32,787 nt of DNA from positions 1 through 32,787 of the forward strand of contig NZ_QWLA01000038.1 in the NCBI RefSeq assembly GCF_003574095.1. Direction: 5' to 3'. The position numbers were made by a program, and so were the translations under genes. Below the pieces are notes generated by a model. It was not told where the DNA came from, made no database searches, and saw only the letters and a list, made by a program, of their open reading frames with translations. Positions within the stretch are counted from its first letter, which is position 1. The number at the start of each line of letters is the position of its first letter. The DNA is from Calidithermus roseus. GTDB lineage: Bacteria > Deinococcota > Deinococci > Deinococcales > Thermaceae. Below are positions 23,672 through 32,700 of this stretch, one piece after another.

Positions 23672-26332
23672 TCACTTGTCCCACGGCCAGGTGATGCCGG
23701 TGCGGTCGAAGAGGAAATCGGCGGCCTGGCCTCCGAGCAAAAAGGACAGGGTGGCTTTATTGGCCTGAGTGTCGATGGTAAAGCGCATGGCCCAGCAGCA
23801 GCGGTCGTAGATCATCACGAACAGGGGCTTGAGGACCAGAGGCCTGCCGCTGGGGTCGCGCCAGGTGAAGGATTGGGTGTAGTACAGCCCGAAGATCAGC
23901 CGTTCGTTTTCCTGACCCACGTAGACCATGGTGGGACCAAATTTGCTGAGGCTTACGGTGAAGTTGCCCATCTGATCGCCGCTTTCGATGCGGTCGAGCA
24001 CCAGGCCGCCTTGCAGGGCTAGCCCGAACTCGCCGGGGCTCCTGGGGCCGGGCAGGACCTCGAGGGCCCCCTGCAGGTTCACGCGGTCGAGGTAGAAATA
24101 AGGCTGGTTGTAACCGGGCAGGCCGAGGGCGAACTCCAGCCGCGCCTCCCGCCCGGGCTCAGCCAGGCCCGCGCCGACGGAGAGCAGGGAGTTGTCGAAG
24201 CCCAGGCCCTGGATCAGGGTGGTGCGCAGGATGGCCCGCAGGGTGGCGGCGTAGTCGTAGGAGAGGGTCAGGTCGGCCCTGCCTTCGTCCTTGTCTTCGG
24301 CCTCGCCCACGTACTGATCGGGGAAGAGGACGCGGTTCTCGAGCTTGAGCGTGTGCGGGCCCCACTTGCCCTGCACGAAGCCGTCGAGGGCGTAGGTGCG
24401 GCTGCTGACGCCGTTGAAGTTGAAGTTTTCGTCTATCAGGTAGCTGTCGCTGCCCTCGAGCCAGGAAAAGTTGAGGCGCAGGTACTTGGCCTGCTCGGTG
24501 TTGAGGTCGCGCAGGTGGGTGAGCCGGACGGTGCCGGTGGGTGGGGTGTACTCCAGCGAGAGGGTGAGGTCGCCGAAGCGATCGACGACCTGGTTGCCGC
24601 TGGCCCAGACGTAGCTGCCCGTGGCGTTGAAGCGGAAGGGGTTGAGGTTGAGCCCGAAGCGGGTGGAGAGGTCGAGGTGGGTGAGGTCGTTCTGCAGGCT
24701 GGGGTAGCCGGCGTTGATGTCGCGGCGGTAAGTCAGGCCGAAGGTGACGGGGGAGGGGTTGAGCTCGAGGCCCAGCGTCAGGGGGTCGAACCTGCGGTCG
24801 ATGAGGTTGTAGTTCAGGGTGGCCGAGGTGCTGAACCAGGCCTGCTGGGCGCTCAAACTCCCCCCGAGGGTGCGGGAGGCGGTGTTGGTGCGCGCCTCAC
24901 GGGCCAGTGGGCTTTCCCCCTCAACGGCGCGGTTGGCGAAGTTGAGGCTGAGGCTGAAAGGGGCCAGCCGCTGGGTGAAACTCGCGGTGGTGTCCCAGCG
25001 GATCAGGCGCTCGAACTCCCCTTCGCTTGCCCCATTAGCAGGTGGGTTGCGGCTGGTGTAGTACCAGCCCTCGAAGAAGTTGTTCAGGCTAAAGCTGGCC
25101 CCCTCCCACAGCCTGGGGGCGTAGGTCTCGGCGTGCTGGACGTAGAGCCTGCCCACCCCGATGAAACCGTCCCCGTTGAGGTCGAGCTTGCGGGCGCTGC
25201 GGTTGTCCTGGTTGAGCCGGTCGATGTAATACCCTGCCGTGACCGCCCCGCGCACGCTGAACTCGTCGAGCTTGAGGCCCTGGTTGAACAGCAGCGAGAA
25301 CTCGGGCAGAACTTGGTCGGTGTTGAAGGGGGCGTCCCAGGCATAGCCGTCGAGGAAGGTCTTGAGGCGGAATTTGAAGACGGGGTCCTCGGGGGTCTCG
25401 CGGCTGAGGTTGGCCTCGATGTTGGTGATGCCGTAGCGGCTCTCGTCGTTGCGCTCGAGCTTGTATTCGTACTTGAACTCCTCCTGCTGCAACCGGTACT
25501 CCAAGCTCCAGCGGAAGAGGGGTTTTTGGGCCGCGTCACCAGGGGCGGGGGGCAGGTAGAGGAACTGGTAGCGTTCGAAAGCCGCACCCAGGCCGTAGTG
25601 GTCGAAGCCGAAGCCCCAGCCTCTGGCCTCGCTGAAGCGCAGCAGGGTGTAGCCGAGGCCGAAGCCGTTGACGTAGGGCAGATCGGCGTTGAAGAAGAAG
25701 CCCTCGTCGCCGGTGCCCAGGTCTATGCGGGGCTTGCGCTCGGAGAGGAAGAGCCCCAGCACCGGCAGATAAAGCACCCGCTCCCCGCGCACCACCACCC
25801 ACACCTCGCGGGCGATGAGGCGGTCGCCGGGAAACAGCAGCACCTCCTTGGCCCTGAAGCCGTAGTCGGGGATGCTCTGGCCGCAGCGCAGGCAGGAGGT
25901 CACGAAGCCCTGCTGCAAGAGGATCTGCCCGGCCACCCGCTGGCAGTAGGGGCCGCTGAGGTCGAAGTCGCCCGAGCGCACCTTGACCTCGATGGCCTCG
26001 AGGCTGTTGTCGGAGGTGTCTAGCTCGAGTTCCTCGGCCTCCAGGATGCGCTTTTCCTTGTCCTGGAAGCGCACCTTGCCCATGAGATGCAGGCGCTTTT
26101 GCGTGCGGTTGTAGATCACCCGCAGCGCTTCGATCTTCTCCTCGTCGCGCTCCATGAGTACGGGATTGCCGGTGAGGATGAAGAGTTCCTCGCCGTTTTC
26201 GTTGCGGATTTCCAGGCGCTCAGCCGCGATGACCTTGAGGGTGGCGGCCTGGGCCAGCGAGGCCAGGCTCAGGAGGAGGAGGCCTAAGACAGTCCTGAGC
26301 GCAGGGGGTCGCGACCGGTGAGTCGAGCTCAT
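23672..26332 (-). CDS. lptD: LPS-assembly protein LptD (OstA/Imp)
   Basis: An outer-membrane beta-barrel of 886 residues that inserts exported lipids. A signal peptide ends near LASLAQA. Residues 30-125 form the LptA-like jelly roll (LEIRNENGEELFILTGNPVL ... VKVRSGDFDLSG). The LptD plug/linker motif follows (FVTSCLRCGQSIPDYGFRAKEVL, then VRGERVLYLPVL). Cys130, Cys147 and Cys150 in this part and the adjacent Cys845-Cys846 (YDRCCWAMRF) near the end repeat the disulfide plan of E. coli LptD. The remainder is alternating amphipathic strands. Its ATG overlaps the lptG stop by four bases. The organism group is generally considered to lack lipid A, so the cargo is uncertain. Confidence 0.9.
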   Translation of the reverse strand: MSSTHRSRPPALRTVLGLLLLSLASLAQAATLKVIAAERLEIRNENGEELFILTGNPVLMERDEEKIEALRVIYNRTQKRLHLMGKVRFQDKEKRILEAEELELDTSDNSLEAIEVKVRSGDFDLSGPYCQRVAGQILLQQGFVTSCLRCGQSIPDYGFRAKEVLLFPGDRLIAREVWVVVRGERVLYLPVLGLFLSERKPRIDLGTGDEGFFFNADLPYVNGFGLGYTLLRFSEARGWGFGFDHYGLGAAFERYQFLYLPPAPGDAAQKPLFRWSLEYRLQQEEFKYEYKLERNDESRYGITNIEANLSRETPEDPVFKFRLKTFLDGYAWDAPFNTDQVLPEFSLLFNQGLKLDEFSVRGAVTAGYYIDRLNQDNRSARKLDLNGDGFIGVGRLYVQHAETYAPRLWEGASFSLNNFFEGWYYTSRNPPANGASEGEFERLIRWDTTASFTQRLAPFSLSLNFANRAVEGESPLAREARTNTASRTLGGSLSAQQAWFSTSATLNYNLIDRRFDPLTLGLELNPSPVTFGLTYRRDINAGYPSLQNDLTHLDLSTRFGLNLNPFRFNATGSYVWASGNQVVDRFGDLTLSLEYTPPTGTVRLTHLRDLNTEQAKYLRLNFSWLEGSDSYLIDENFNFNGVSSRTYALDGFVQGKWGPHTLKLENRVLFPDQYVGEAEDKDEGRADLTLSYDYAATLRAILRTTLIQGLGFDNSLLSVGAGLAEPGREARLEFALGLPGYNQPYFYLDRVNLQGALEVLPGPRSPGEFGLALQGGLVLDRIESGDQMGNFTVSLSKFGPTMVYVGQENERLIFGLYYTQSFTWRDPSGRPLVLKPLFVMIYDRCCWAMRFTIDTQANKATLSFLLGGQAADFLFDRTGITWPWDK

Positions 26333-27372
26333 CGACGGCCCAACCTCAGCAGCACCAGCCCCACGAGGGCATAGAGCAAGTTGGGGCCAAAGGCCGCCAG
26401 CCAGGCCGGGATCACCCCCTGTTCGCCCATGATCCGGCCCACGCTGGTGGTGGCGTAGTAAAGGAAGCTCAGCACCGCCACCCCCACGAAACCCAGGCTG
26501 CGGCTGCCGCCCAGCAGGAAGAAGGCCACTCCCACGGCGAAGAGCGCGAAGGAGAAGGAGGCGGCAGGCTCGGCAAACTTGCGGTAGAGGGTGGTGAGTT
26601 CGGCCTGGTAGGAGAAGCCCTGGCTGCGGTACTGCCTCACCCGCTGGCGCAACTCGGCGATGGAGAGGTTGTTGAGCCCGCCGGGCGGGTCGAAGCCCAG
26701 CTCCACCAGCGGCACTTCGCCCCGCTCGAAGGTGGCTACCGTGCGGGGCCTGCCTGAGCCGTAGGTGATGCGCAAGCCCCGCTCGAGCACCAGGCTGCCC
26801 CCCTGGAAGCGACCCTGCCTGGCCAGGAGGATCTCCTCGGCGGTGATCACCCGCACCTCGCCGATGCTGCCATCGCCGCCCACTTCGCCCACGTAGACGA
26901 TGCGCCCGTAGGCGTCCTGGAAGCGGGTGCCGGGGGTGAGCAGTGCCCTGGGCTTTTGCACCACCGCTTCGCGCAGCACGCTGCTGGCTTTTTGCAGGCC
27001 GCGCGGCACCAGGGTCTCGGCCAGCACGATGCCCGCGATGAACAGCACCCCCGCGAACATCAGCATGGGCAACAGCACCCTCGCCTTGCCGATGCCCCCG
27101 GCCAGCAGGGCCTTGAGTTCGGAGTCTTCACCCAGCCTCGAGAACACTAGCAGCAGCCCGAACAAGAAGGCCAGCGGCAGCGCCCGCACCACCAGCTCGG
27201 GCAGCTTGTAGGCCAGGTATTGCCCCACCACCAGCGGGTCGGCTCCGCGCTGGAGCAGCGGGGCCAGCACCTCGTAGAGCGCTCCGGCCAGCAGGGCCAT
27301 GATCACCGCCGCCAGCGCCCCCACTACGTAGGTGCCTACCTCGCGAAAGAGATATTGGTCGAGCCGGGTCAT
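26329..27372 (-). CDS. lptG: LptF/LptG-family permease (downstream copy)
   Basis: A 347-residue inner-membrane subunit of the Lpt exporter family (YjgP/YjgQ). The typical N-terminus is RLDQYLFREVGTYVVGALAA; three helices, a large periplasmic beta-jelly-roll (RFQDAYGRIVYVGEV ... ITAEEILLARQGRF) and three C-terminal helices follow. The conserved coupling region reads DSELKALLAGGIGKARVLLPML. ATG 27372 overlaps the stop of the preceding permease gene by four bases; the frame extends upstream but that part lies in the other gene. With its partner it would pull lipid from the inner membrane; the LptB ATPase is not in the window. Which of the two is F or G is a guess. Confidence 0.87.
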   Translation of the reverse strand: MTRLDQYLFREVGTYVVGALAAVIMALLAGALYEVLAPLLQRGADPLVVGQYLAYKLPELVVRALPLAFLFGLLLVFSRLGEDSELKALLAGGIGKARVLLPMLMFAGVLFIAGIVLAETLVPRGLQKASSVLREAVVQKPRALLTPGTRFQDAYGRIVYVGEVGGDGSIGEVRVITAEEILLARQGRFQGGSLVLERGLRITYGSGRPRTVATFERGEVPLVELGFDPPGGLNNLSIAELRQRVRQYRSQGFSYQAELTTLYRKFAEPAASFSFALFAVGVAFFLLGGSRSLGFVGVAVLSFLYYATTSVGRIMGEQGVIPAWLAAFGPNLLYALVGLVLLRLGRR

Positions 27373-28385
27373 CGCAACCTCAAGGTAAGGATGACGGCCA
27401 CCACGCCGAAGGCCAGATTGGGCAGCCAGGCCGCCACGATGGGCCCGAAAACATCGTACTCGGCGAACTTGGCCGATAAAGTCCACAAGGTGTAGTAGCC
27501 AAACAGCAGCACCACCACCGCCACGAAAGCCCAGGATTGCTCGCGCAGCCCAAGGCCCACCGCCATGGCCAGCCAGGCCAGCACCAGCGCTCCCAGGGCG
27601 TTGGCGTAGCGCTGGGCCAGCGGGAAGAGGGCCTTACTGTCGGCGCGGGCGATCTGGTGCAACTGCGTGAGGTTGAGCGCGTCGTAGGAGTCGGTGCGCG
27701 GGGGCGCGGAGAGGGGGAAGGGGAGGGGATGCGAGCCCACCGTGATCACTTTGCCGTCGGGTTCCACCCGGCGGGCGTCCTCGAGTTGCCACACCCCGGC
27801 CTCGAGCCACCGTCCCCTAGGCGCGCTCCACACCGCGCCGCCGGGTTCGACCACCCGCACGCCCTCCAGCCGGACTCCACTACCATCACTGTCGGGGTAG
27901 ACGCGCTGGGCGAAGTACAGCCCGTAGCCCTGCGGGGTGTAGAGCTGGTCGGTCAGCACCCCCGAAGGGCTGCTGCCGTAGAAGATGCGGTCTTTCAGGA
28001 TATCGAAGCGCAGCTGAGCCTCCGGGCGCAGCCAGCCCCAGGTAAACAGCGCCAGCCCACTCACCACCAGCCCCACCCCCAGCACCGGCAGCAGCAGCAC
28101 CATGGGCTTGACGCCCCCCGCGTACATGGCCTTGAGTTCCGATTGGCGAATCCAGCGGGCCAGGGTGATGAGGAGGGCGAACACCAGGCCGAAGGCCAGC
28201 GCCACCCCCAGGAAGTAGGGCATGCGGTAGAGCCAAAGCAGCAGCATGTCCTGCACCGGCGTCCCCATCCGCGCGAAGGAGCCTGCCCAGGAGGTGAAGA
28301 AATCGCTGGTCAGCAGTCCGATGAAGATCAGAAAGCCCACCAGATACAGGCTCAGGGCTTCACGAAGAAAATAGCGTCGGAGCAT
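27369..28385 (-). CDS. lptF: LptF/LptG-family permease (upstream copy)
   Basis: A 338-residue permease of the same family, first gene of the lpt operon. It begins LRRYFLREALSLYLVGFLIF and has RQSELKAMYAGGVKPMVLLLPVLG after the second helix pair, matching the coupling helix of its neighbour (SELKA-x4-GG). A periplasmic beta domain (YTPQGYGLYFAQRVYPD) and C-terminal helices follow. ATG 28385 is chosen over the in-frame ATG 28412 because TATACT (28400-28395) lies 9 bases upstream of it. The four-base overlap with lptG implies translational coupling. Confidence 0.87.
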   Translation of the reverse strand: MLRRYFLREALSLYLVGFLIFIGLLTSDFFTSWAGSFARMGTPVQDMLLLWLYRMPYFLGVALAFGLVFALLITLARWIRQSELKAMYAGGVKPMVLLLPVLGVGLVVSGLALFTWGWLRPEAQLRFDILKDRIFYGSSPSGVLTDQLYTPQGYGLYFAQRVYPDSDGSGVRLEGVRVVEPGGAVWSAPRGRWLEAGVWQLEDARRVEPDGKVITVGSHPLPFPLSAPPRTDSYDALNLTQLHQIARADSKALFPLAQRYANALGALVLAWLAMAVGLGLREQSWAFVAVVVLLFGYYTLWTLSAKFAEYDVFGPIVAAWLPNLAFGVVAVILTLRLR

Positions 28386-28394
28386 GCTGGCGGC

Positions 28395-28400
28395 AGTATA
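28395..28400 (-). promoter_or_regulatory. lpt operon -10 element
   Basis: TATACT on the minus strand, 9 bases before ATG 28385. It drives the four-gene set lptF-lptG-lptD-lipoprotein. The -35 is weak. Confidence 0.5.
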
Positions 28401-28474
28401 CGGCAGTTCCATGATGAAAAGGCTTTGATAAGCGCTTCCCTCCCTCGAGCCCGGCGGCCTGTTATTTTGGGGGC

Positions 28475-29377
28475 ATGATTCACACCCTCGACCTCCTCGA
28501 CCGCGCGCCCCGTGTTATTGCCTCGTTTTTGCTCGAGACCTCCGAGGGGCCGGTGGTGCTCGAGACCGGGCCCGAGTCGCGCTTCGAGACGCTGGCGCAG
28601 GCGCTGCGCGAGAAGGGCTACGCGCCGCAGGACGTGCGCCACGTCTTCGTGACTCACATCCACCTCGACCACGCGGGGGCGGCTTGGCGCTTCGCCGAGC
28701 ACGGGGCCACGGTCTACGCCCACCCCAAAGGGGCTCCCCACCTCATCGACCCCAGCAAGCTGTGGGCCTCGGCCAGCCGCATCTATGGCGACCAGATGGA
28801 GCAGTTGTGGGGCCGCATGGGCTACGTCCCCCAGGCCCAGGTGCGGGCACTCGAGGACAGGGAGCGGGTGAAGATCGGGGGATTTACCATCGAGGCCCTC
28901 GACACGCCGGGCCACGCCAGCCACCACCACGCCTACCGCATCGACTCCGCCCTCATCGCCGGGGACGTGGCCGGAGTGCGCATTGGCCGGGGCCCGGTGC
29001 TGCCGCCCTGCCCGCCCCCCGACATTCACATCGAGACCTGGCAGCAATCGCTGGCCCGGTTGCGGGGGCTGGGCCTGGAAACCCTCTACCTCACCCACTT
29101 CGGCCCCGTGAGCGAGGTGCGGGAGCATCTGGCTGCCCTCGAGGCCCGCCTGCTGGACTGGGCCGACTGGATGCGTCGGCGGCTCAAGGCGGGCAAGACC
29201 CGCGAGCAGATCGTGCCCGAGTTCGAGGCTTACGTGACCGACGAGCTGCACGCCGCGGGTCTGAGCGACGAGGAGGTGCGGGAGTACGAGTACGCCGACC
29301 CGGCCTGGATGAGCGTGGACGGGCTGATGCGCTACTGGACCAAGCACCGCCCCGAAGCTGTGGCTCGAGTCTCCTGA
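28475..29377 (+). CDS. MBL-fold metallo-hydrolase
   Basis: A metallo-beta-lactamase-fold enzyme of 300 residues. The binuclear metal site is complete: His61, His63, Asp65, His66 (THIHLDHAG), His147 (LDTPGHASHH), Asp164 (LIAGDVAG) and His208 (LTHFGP). After the fold, about 90 residues of helix (LLDWADWMRRRLKAGKTREQIVPEF) form an extra C-terminal domain, often a dimerisation or substrate cap. The substrate is unknown; glyoxalase II-like thioesters and lactones are family options. TATTTT (28463-28468) ends 6 bases before the ATG. The gene diverges from the lpt operon and is followed by the SARP-type gene. Confidence 0.9.
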   Translation: MIHTLDLLDRAPRVIASFLLETSEGPVVLETGPESRFETLAQALREKGYAPQDVRHVFVTHIHLDHAGAAWRFAEHGATVYAHPKGAPHLIDPSKLWASASRIYGDQMEQLWGRMGYVPQAQVRALEDRERVKIGGFTIEALDTPGHASHHHAYRIDSALIAGDVAGVRIGRGPVLPPCPPPDIHIETWQQSLARLRGLGLETLYLTHFGPVSEVREHLAALEARLLDWADWMRRRLKAGKTREQIVPEFEAYVTDELHAAGLSDEEVREYEYADPAWMSVDGLMRYWTKHRPEAVARVS

Positions 29378-29433
29378 GGCAAGGCAGCCCGGCGCACGAA
29401 CGGTTTAAACTTTGAGTAACCAAGGAGGGCGCC

Positions 29434-32367
29434 GTGGCAGGGCATCGCCTGCGGCTTTTGGGGGAAGCCACCCTGGAGGTGGAAGGGCGATCCCCCGTGC
29501 GCCTGGAGCGCAGGACTGCCGGGGTGCTGGCCTATGTGGCCCTGGAGGGCCCCACCCCCCGCTCGCGGCTGGCTGGCTTGTTATGGCCTGAGACACCCGA
29601 GCACACCGCCCGCAACAACCTGGCCCAGGCCCTGCGCCGGCTGCGCCAGGCGGCAGGGGGGTATGAGGCGGTCAGCGGCGACGAGGTGCTGCGGCTTGCG
29701 GAGGGCCTCGAGGCCGACGCCGCCAGACTGGTGCTGCTCACCTTCCAAGGCCGCTACGCCGAGGCGCTGGCCCTGGAGGGCGAGCTGCTCTGGGGCCACG
29801 ACTACGACGACTGCCCCGACTTTGCCGACTGGCTCCTGGCCGAGCGAGAGCACCTGGCGGGGTTGTGGCGCGAGGCTTTGGAAGCCGAGGCCGAGCGACT
29901 GGAGCGGGAGGGCGAGTTGCGGGAGGCTGTAGCCCTGGCCCTGCGCCTCCAGGAGGCTGACCCCTTTTCCGAAGAGCACCTCCGCCGGGTGATGCGCCTG
30001 CACTATCTGCTGGGTGACCGGGGGGCGGCTTTGTCCGCTTACTATCGAGGCCAGGAGCGGCTGAGGCAGGGACTGGGGGTGGACCCCCTGCCCCAGACCC
30101 AAGCACTCGTTCAGATGATTGAGCGTGGGGTTGTCCTCCCCGTGGCAGGTCGGCAGCCTAGACGGGAGATTCCCCTTTCGCTCTTACAGCCGCCCGTGCT
30201 TGTGGGCCGGGAGTGGGCGTGGGCCCGGATGGAGGAGGCCTGGGAGGCAGGGAAGGTAGTTTTCCTCACAGGGGAACCGGGCGTGGGCAAAACCCGGCTC
30301 CTGCGAGACTTCGCCAGCTCCAAGGGTGCCTACGTCTGGGCGTTGGGCCGACCGGGGGACCAGGGGACGCCATTTACCTTCCAGGCGCGGAGCTGGCGGG
30401 AGTTCCTTGCACGGTATGAAGTTCGCCTACCCGCCTGGGCGCGGCGGGAGCTCTCCCGCATCCTTCCCGACCTCTTTCCCGAAGCCGCGCCGCCCTGGAA
30501 GGACCCCGCCGACCGCCTCCGCCTCTTCACCGCCATGGCAGAGGTAGTGCGGGAGCTGGGGAGGTATGTGGACGTGCTGGTGATGGACGATCTGCAATAC
30601 ATGGATGCCGCAAGCGTCGAAGCATGCGCCTATATGTTCTCCCAGTTTGTGCCCACCCCTCCTGGTGTGCCGCGCCAACTCTATGCCTATCGCCAGGGGG
30701 AGCTTTCGCCTGAAGCTGAGGCTAGCTTGGACCGATTAGTGGAGGCGGGGTTGGCGGTGCGGATCGTCCTCGAGCCCCTTCACTCCACCGAGGTAGAGGC
30801 GCTTTTGGCCTCGCTGGACCTTCCGGACCTATCCCCCGCGCGCTTTGCCCCAGTGCTTTTCCGCTATGCCGGGGGCAACCCCTTTTTTATCCTGGAAACC
30901 CTGCGTGCCCTCTGGGAGCTGGGGGAGTGGCCAGGAAAACCAAGCCGCTTCCCGGCTCCCCGTCGGGCTAGGGAGCTGATCGCCCGCCGCCTGGCAATCT
31001 TGTCCTCGGCAGCCCTGCGCCTGGCCCAGGTTGCAGCTATTGCTGGGGAAGATCTGAACCTGGGGCTGGCCGCTGACGTTCTTGAGGGCACGCCTTTGGA
31101 GCTGGCCGAGCCGTGGGCTGAGCTGGAGGCTGCCCAGATCCTGCGGGAGGGCCGCTTTGCCTACGACCTGCTTCTAGAGACGGTGCTGGAGGGTATGGCT
31201 CCTCCCGTCCAAGCTTATTTGCACCGTCAGATAGCCCTCTGGCTAGAGCAGACCGGGGCCCATCCCGCCCGCATCGCCCAGCACTGGCTGGGAGCAGGTC
31301 AGGAGGAGGCGGCTGCCCGTTCTTGGCTGGCCGCTGGCCGGGTCTACCAGGAGCGCGCCCTCTATACCGAGGCCAGAGCCATGTTGGAAAAGGTGTTTAC
31401 TTACGGCCAAGAGGAGGCTACACGGGCTGAGGCCCAGCTTCTTTTAGCCGACATCTGCCGCGAGCAGCGGCGTTACCGTGAGGCCGAAGCCTTGCTGGAG
31501 AACTTGCTCAGCGCTCCGTTACCCCCCCGGGTGCGGATAGAAGCCCTGCGGGCTCGCACCTATCTCGCTATCGGCGACCATCCCCGGGCAGCGGAGTATG
31601 CTCGTGAGGCCTACCTGCTAGCCCAGAAGCTTGGGGACCAGGAGCTTATGCACCTGACCCGAACCGCCTACGCCGCGACCTTGTGGGGGCTGGGCCGGGT
31701 CAGCGAGGCCATAGACCTGCTGGAGCCCGAGCTGGCCCGTGACCATCCCGACCCCCGGCACCGCATCCGCATCCTGGCCTATCTGGGGGCCCTATACGCT
31801 CACAGGGGCCGCTTTGCTGAGGCCTATCCCCTTCTGGAGGAAGGCTACCACCTGGCTCAGGAGCAGGACCCCTACTGGCGGGTCCTGGTGGCGGCCTTCC
31901 TGGTGGGCGCCGACGTGGAGCAGGGTGAGCCTCTGGCCCACCGGGAGCTGGCCCAGGCTGCACGAGCCCTGGGGCCCTTTGACGTGAGCGAGTATCTGGC
32001 CTTGGTGCTGGCGCGGGCCTATCTGGAGGCCCACGAGCCGCAGTTTGCTTTGGAGCTTCTGGCAGAACACCCGGGCGAGCATCTGGGGCGGGCCTATGCC
32101 TGCTTGGGCCTGGCCTATACCAGCCAGGCTCTCCTGGCTTTGGACCAGGTAGAGGATGCCCGCCGAGCCCTGACCGAGGCCCTGGCCTTGGCCGAGGGCC
32201 TGGAGGGGGCCCCGCGGGCCCTGGCTCAGGTGGCGGTAGCGGGTGCTCGGCTTGGGGAGGCACGAGTGCAGACGCTCCTCGTGCGGGTTCCTCCCGATGC
32301 CTTAGGCCTTGCCGACCGCAGAAGCCTCGAGGAGGTTGGCTTAGCTCTCGGCCTCGAGTCCCCCTGA
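29434..32367 (+). CDS. SARP/BTAD-type transcriptional regulator with AAA ATPase and TPR domains
   Basis: A 977-residue large activator. Residues 1-90 form an OmpR-like winged helix (LLGEATLEVEGRSPVRLERR ... NNLAQALRRLRQAAGG). The bacterial transcriptional-activation domain spans about 95-235 (FADWLLAEREHLAGL, LQEADPFSEEHLRRVMRLHY). The STAND-type ATPase at 255-480 has Walker A GEPGVGKT (280-287) and Walker B VLVMDD (381-386). Helical TPR-like repeats fill roughly 600-970. The start GTG has a strong AAGGAGG (29422-29428) 5 bases upstream, unlike most neighbours. The gene has few CTCGAG sites and looks compositionally different, so transfer is possible. Heptamer direct repeats just after it are a likely target. 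Confidence 0.88.
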   Translation: MAGHRLRLLGEATLEVEGRSPVRLERRTAGVLAYVALEGPTPRSRLAGLLWPETPEHTARNNLAQALRRLRQAAGGYEAVSGDEVLRLAEGLEADAARLVLLTFQGRYAEALALEGELLWGHDYDDCPDFADWLLAEREHLAGLWREALEAEAERLEREGELREAVALALRLQEADPFSEEHLRRVMRLHYLLGDRGAALSAYYRGQERLRQGLGVDPLPQTQALVQMIERGVVLPVAGRQPRREIPLSLLQPPVLVGREWAWARMEEAWEAGKVVFLTGEPGVGKTRLLRDFASSKGAYVWALGRPGDQGTPFTFQARSWREFLARYEVRLPAWARRELSRILPDLFPEAAPPWKDPADRLRLFTAMAEVVRELGRYVDVLVMDDLQYMDAASVEACAYMFSQFVPTPPGVPRQLYAYRQGELSPEAEASLDRLVEAGLAVRIVLEPLHSTEVEALLASLDLPDLSPARFAPVLFRYAGGNPFFILETLRALWELGEWPGKPSRFPAPRRARELIARRLAILSSAALRLAQVAAIAGEDLNLGLAADVLEGTPLELAEPWAELEAAQILREGRFAYDLLLETVLEGMAPPVQAYLHRQIALWLEQTGAHPARIAQHWLGAGQEEAAARSWLAAGRVYQERALYTEARAMLEKVFTYGQEEATRAEAQLLLADICREQRRYREAEALLENLLSAPLPPRVRIEALRARTYLAIGDHPRAAEYAREAYLLAQKLGDQELMHLTRTAYAATLWGLGRVSEAIDLLEPELARDHPDPRHRIRILAYLGALYAHRGRFAEAYPLLEEGYHLAQEQDPYWRVLVAAFLVGADVEQGEPLAHRELAQAARALGPFDVSEYLALVLARAYLEAHEPQFALELLAEHPGEHLGRAYACLGLAYTSQALLALDQVEDARRALTEALALAEGLEGAPRALAQVAVAGARLGEARVQTLLVRVPPDALGLADRRSLEEVGLALGLESP

Positions 32368-32371
32368 ACCT

Positions 32372-32400
32372 GTCATCCTCCAGTCATCCGGGGCTATCTA
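32372..32400 (+). promoter_or_regulatory. Candidate SARP operator and promoter
   Basis: GTCATCC occurs at 32372-32378 and 32383-32389, exactly 11 bases apart, the spacing of SARP-bound heptamer repeats. TATCTA (32395-32400) follows as a possible -10, and the first repeat takes the place of a -35. The site starts 5 bases after the regulator's stop and precedes the truncated cupin gene. Confidence 0.5.
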
Positions 32401-32415
32401 ACCTAACCTTACCCG

Positions 32416-32434
32416 GCTGGGTTTACCGCTGGGT
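32416..32434 (+). repeat. Second heptamer direct repeat
   Basis: GCTGGGT at 32416-32422 and 32428-32434, 12 bases apart. It lies in the putative leader of the cupin gene. It could be an extra regulatory site or chance. Confidence 0.3.
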
Positions 32435-32505
32435 AGGGAATGGAGGGAAGAAAAAGATGGCACATCCCTGTATTTGTTGGGCAAGTTTAACCTAAAGAGG
32501 CACAC

Positions 32506-32697
32506 ATGAAAGGGAAAATCGAGAAGATCACGGGCAAGAGCTTCGATATCCCAGATGAAACGCGGCGACCATTTGAAAAAGGCAAGATTGACGTGATCAG
32601 TGTCGGGGGGCTGACATTCTACCGTGAAACCCTTGAGCCGGGCTGGCAGTGGTCCAAGCAGGGTGTGTCCCAAAAACAACCCAATAGCCTAGACTGA
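32506..32697 (+). CDS. Truncated cupin-domain protein
   Basis: A 63-residue protein. Residues 15-48 resemble the start of a cupin family with an EPGWRWS motif: here RPFEKGKIDVISVGG, then ETLEPGWQWSK. Full members continue for 60 or more residues with the metal-binding His/Glu motifs; this one ends with an unrelated tail (QGVSQKQPNSLD). No continuation is found in the other two frames, so it looks truncated by a deletion rather than by a single frameshift. AAGAGG (32495-32500) lies 5 bases before the ATG, so it may still be translated. It could also be a genuine small protein with only a local resemblance. Confidence 0.55.
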   Translation: MKGKIEKITGKSFDIPDETRRPFEKGKIDVISVGGLTFYRETLEPGWQWSKQGVSQKQPNSLD

Positions 32698-32700
32698 GGC

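Noticed and set aside
24353-26023. Long 556-residue open frame on the plus strand
   Set aside because: It lies antisense to lptD and is a product of high-GC codon use; the protein is Val/Glu/Ala-rich with no domain, whereas the minus strand encodes a full LptD.
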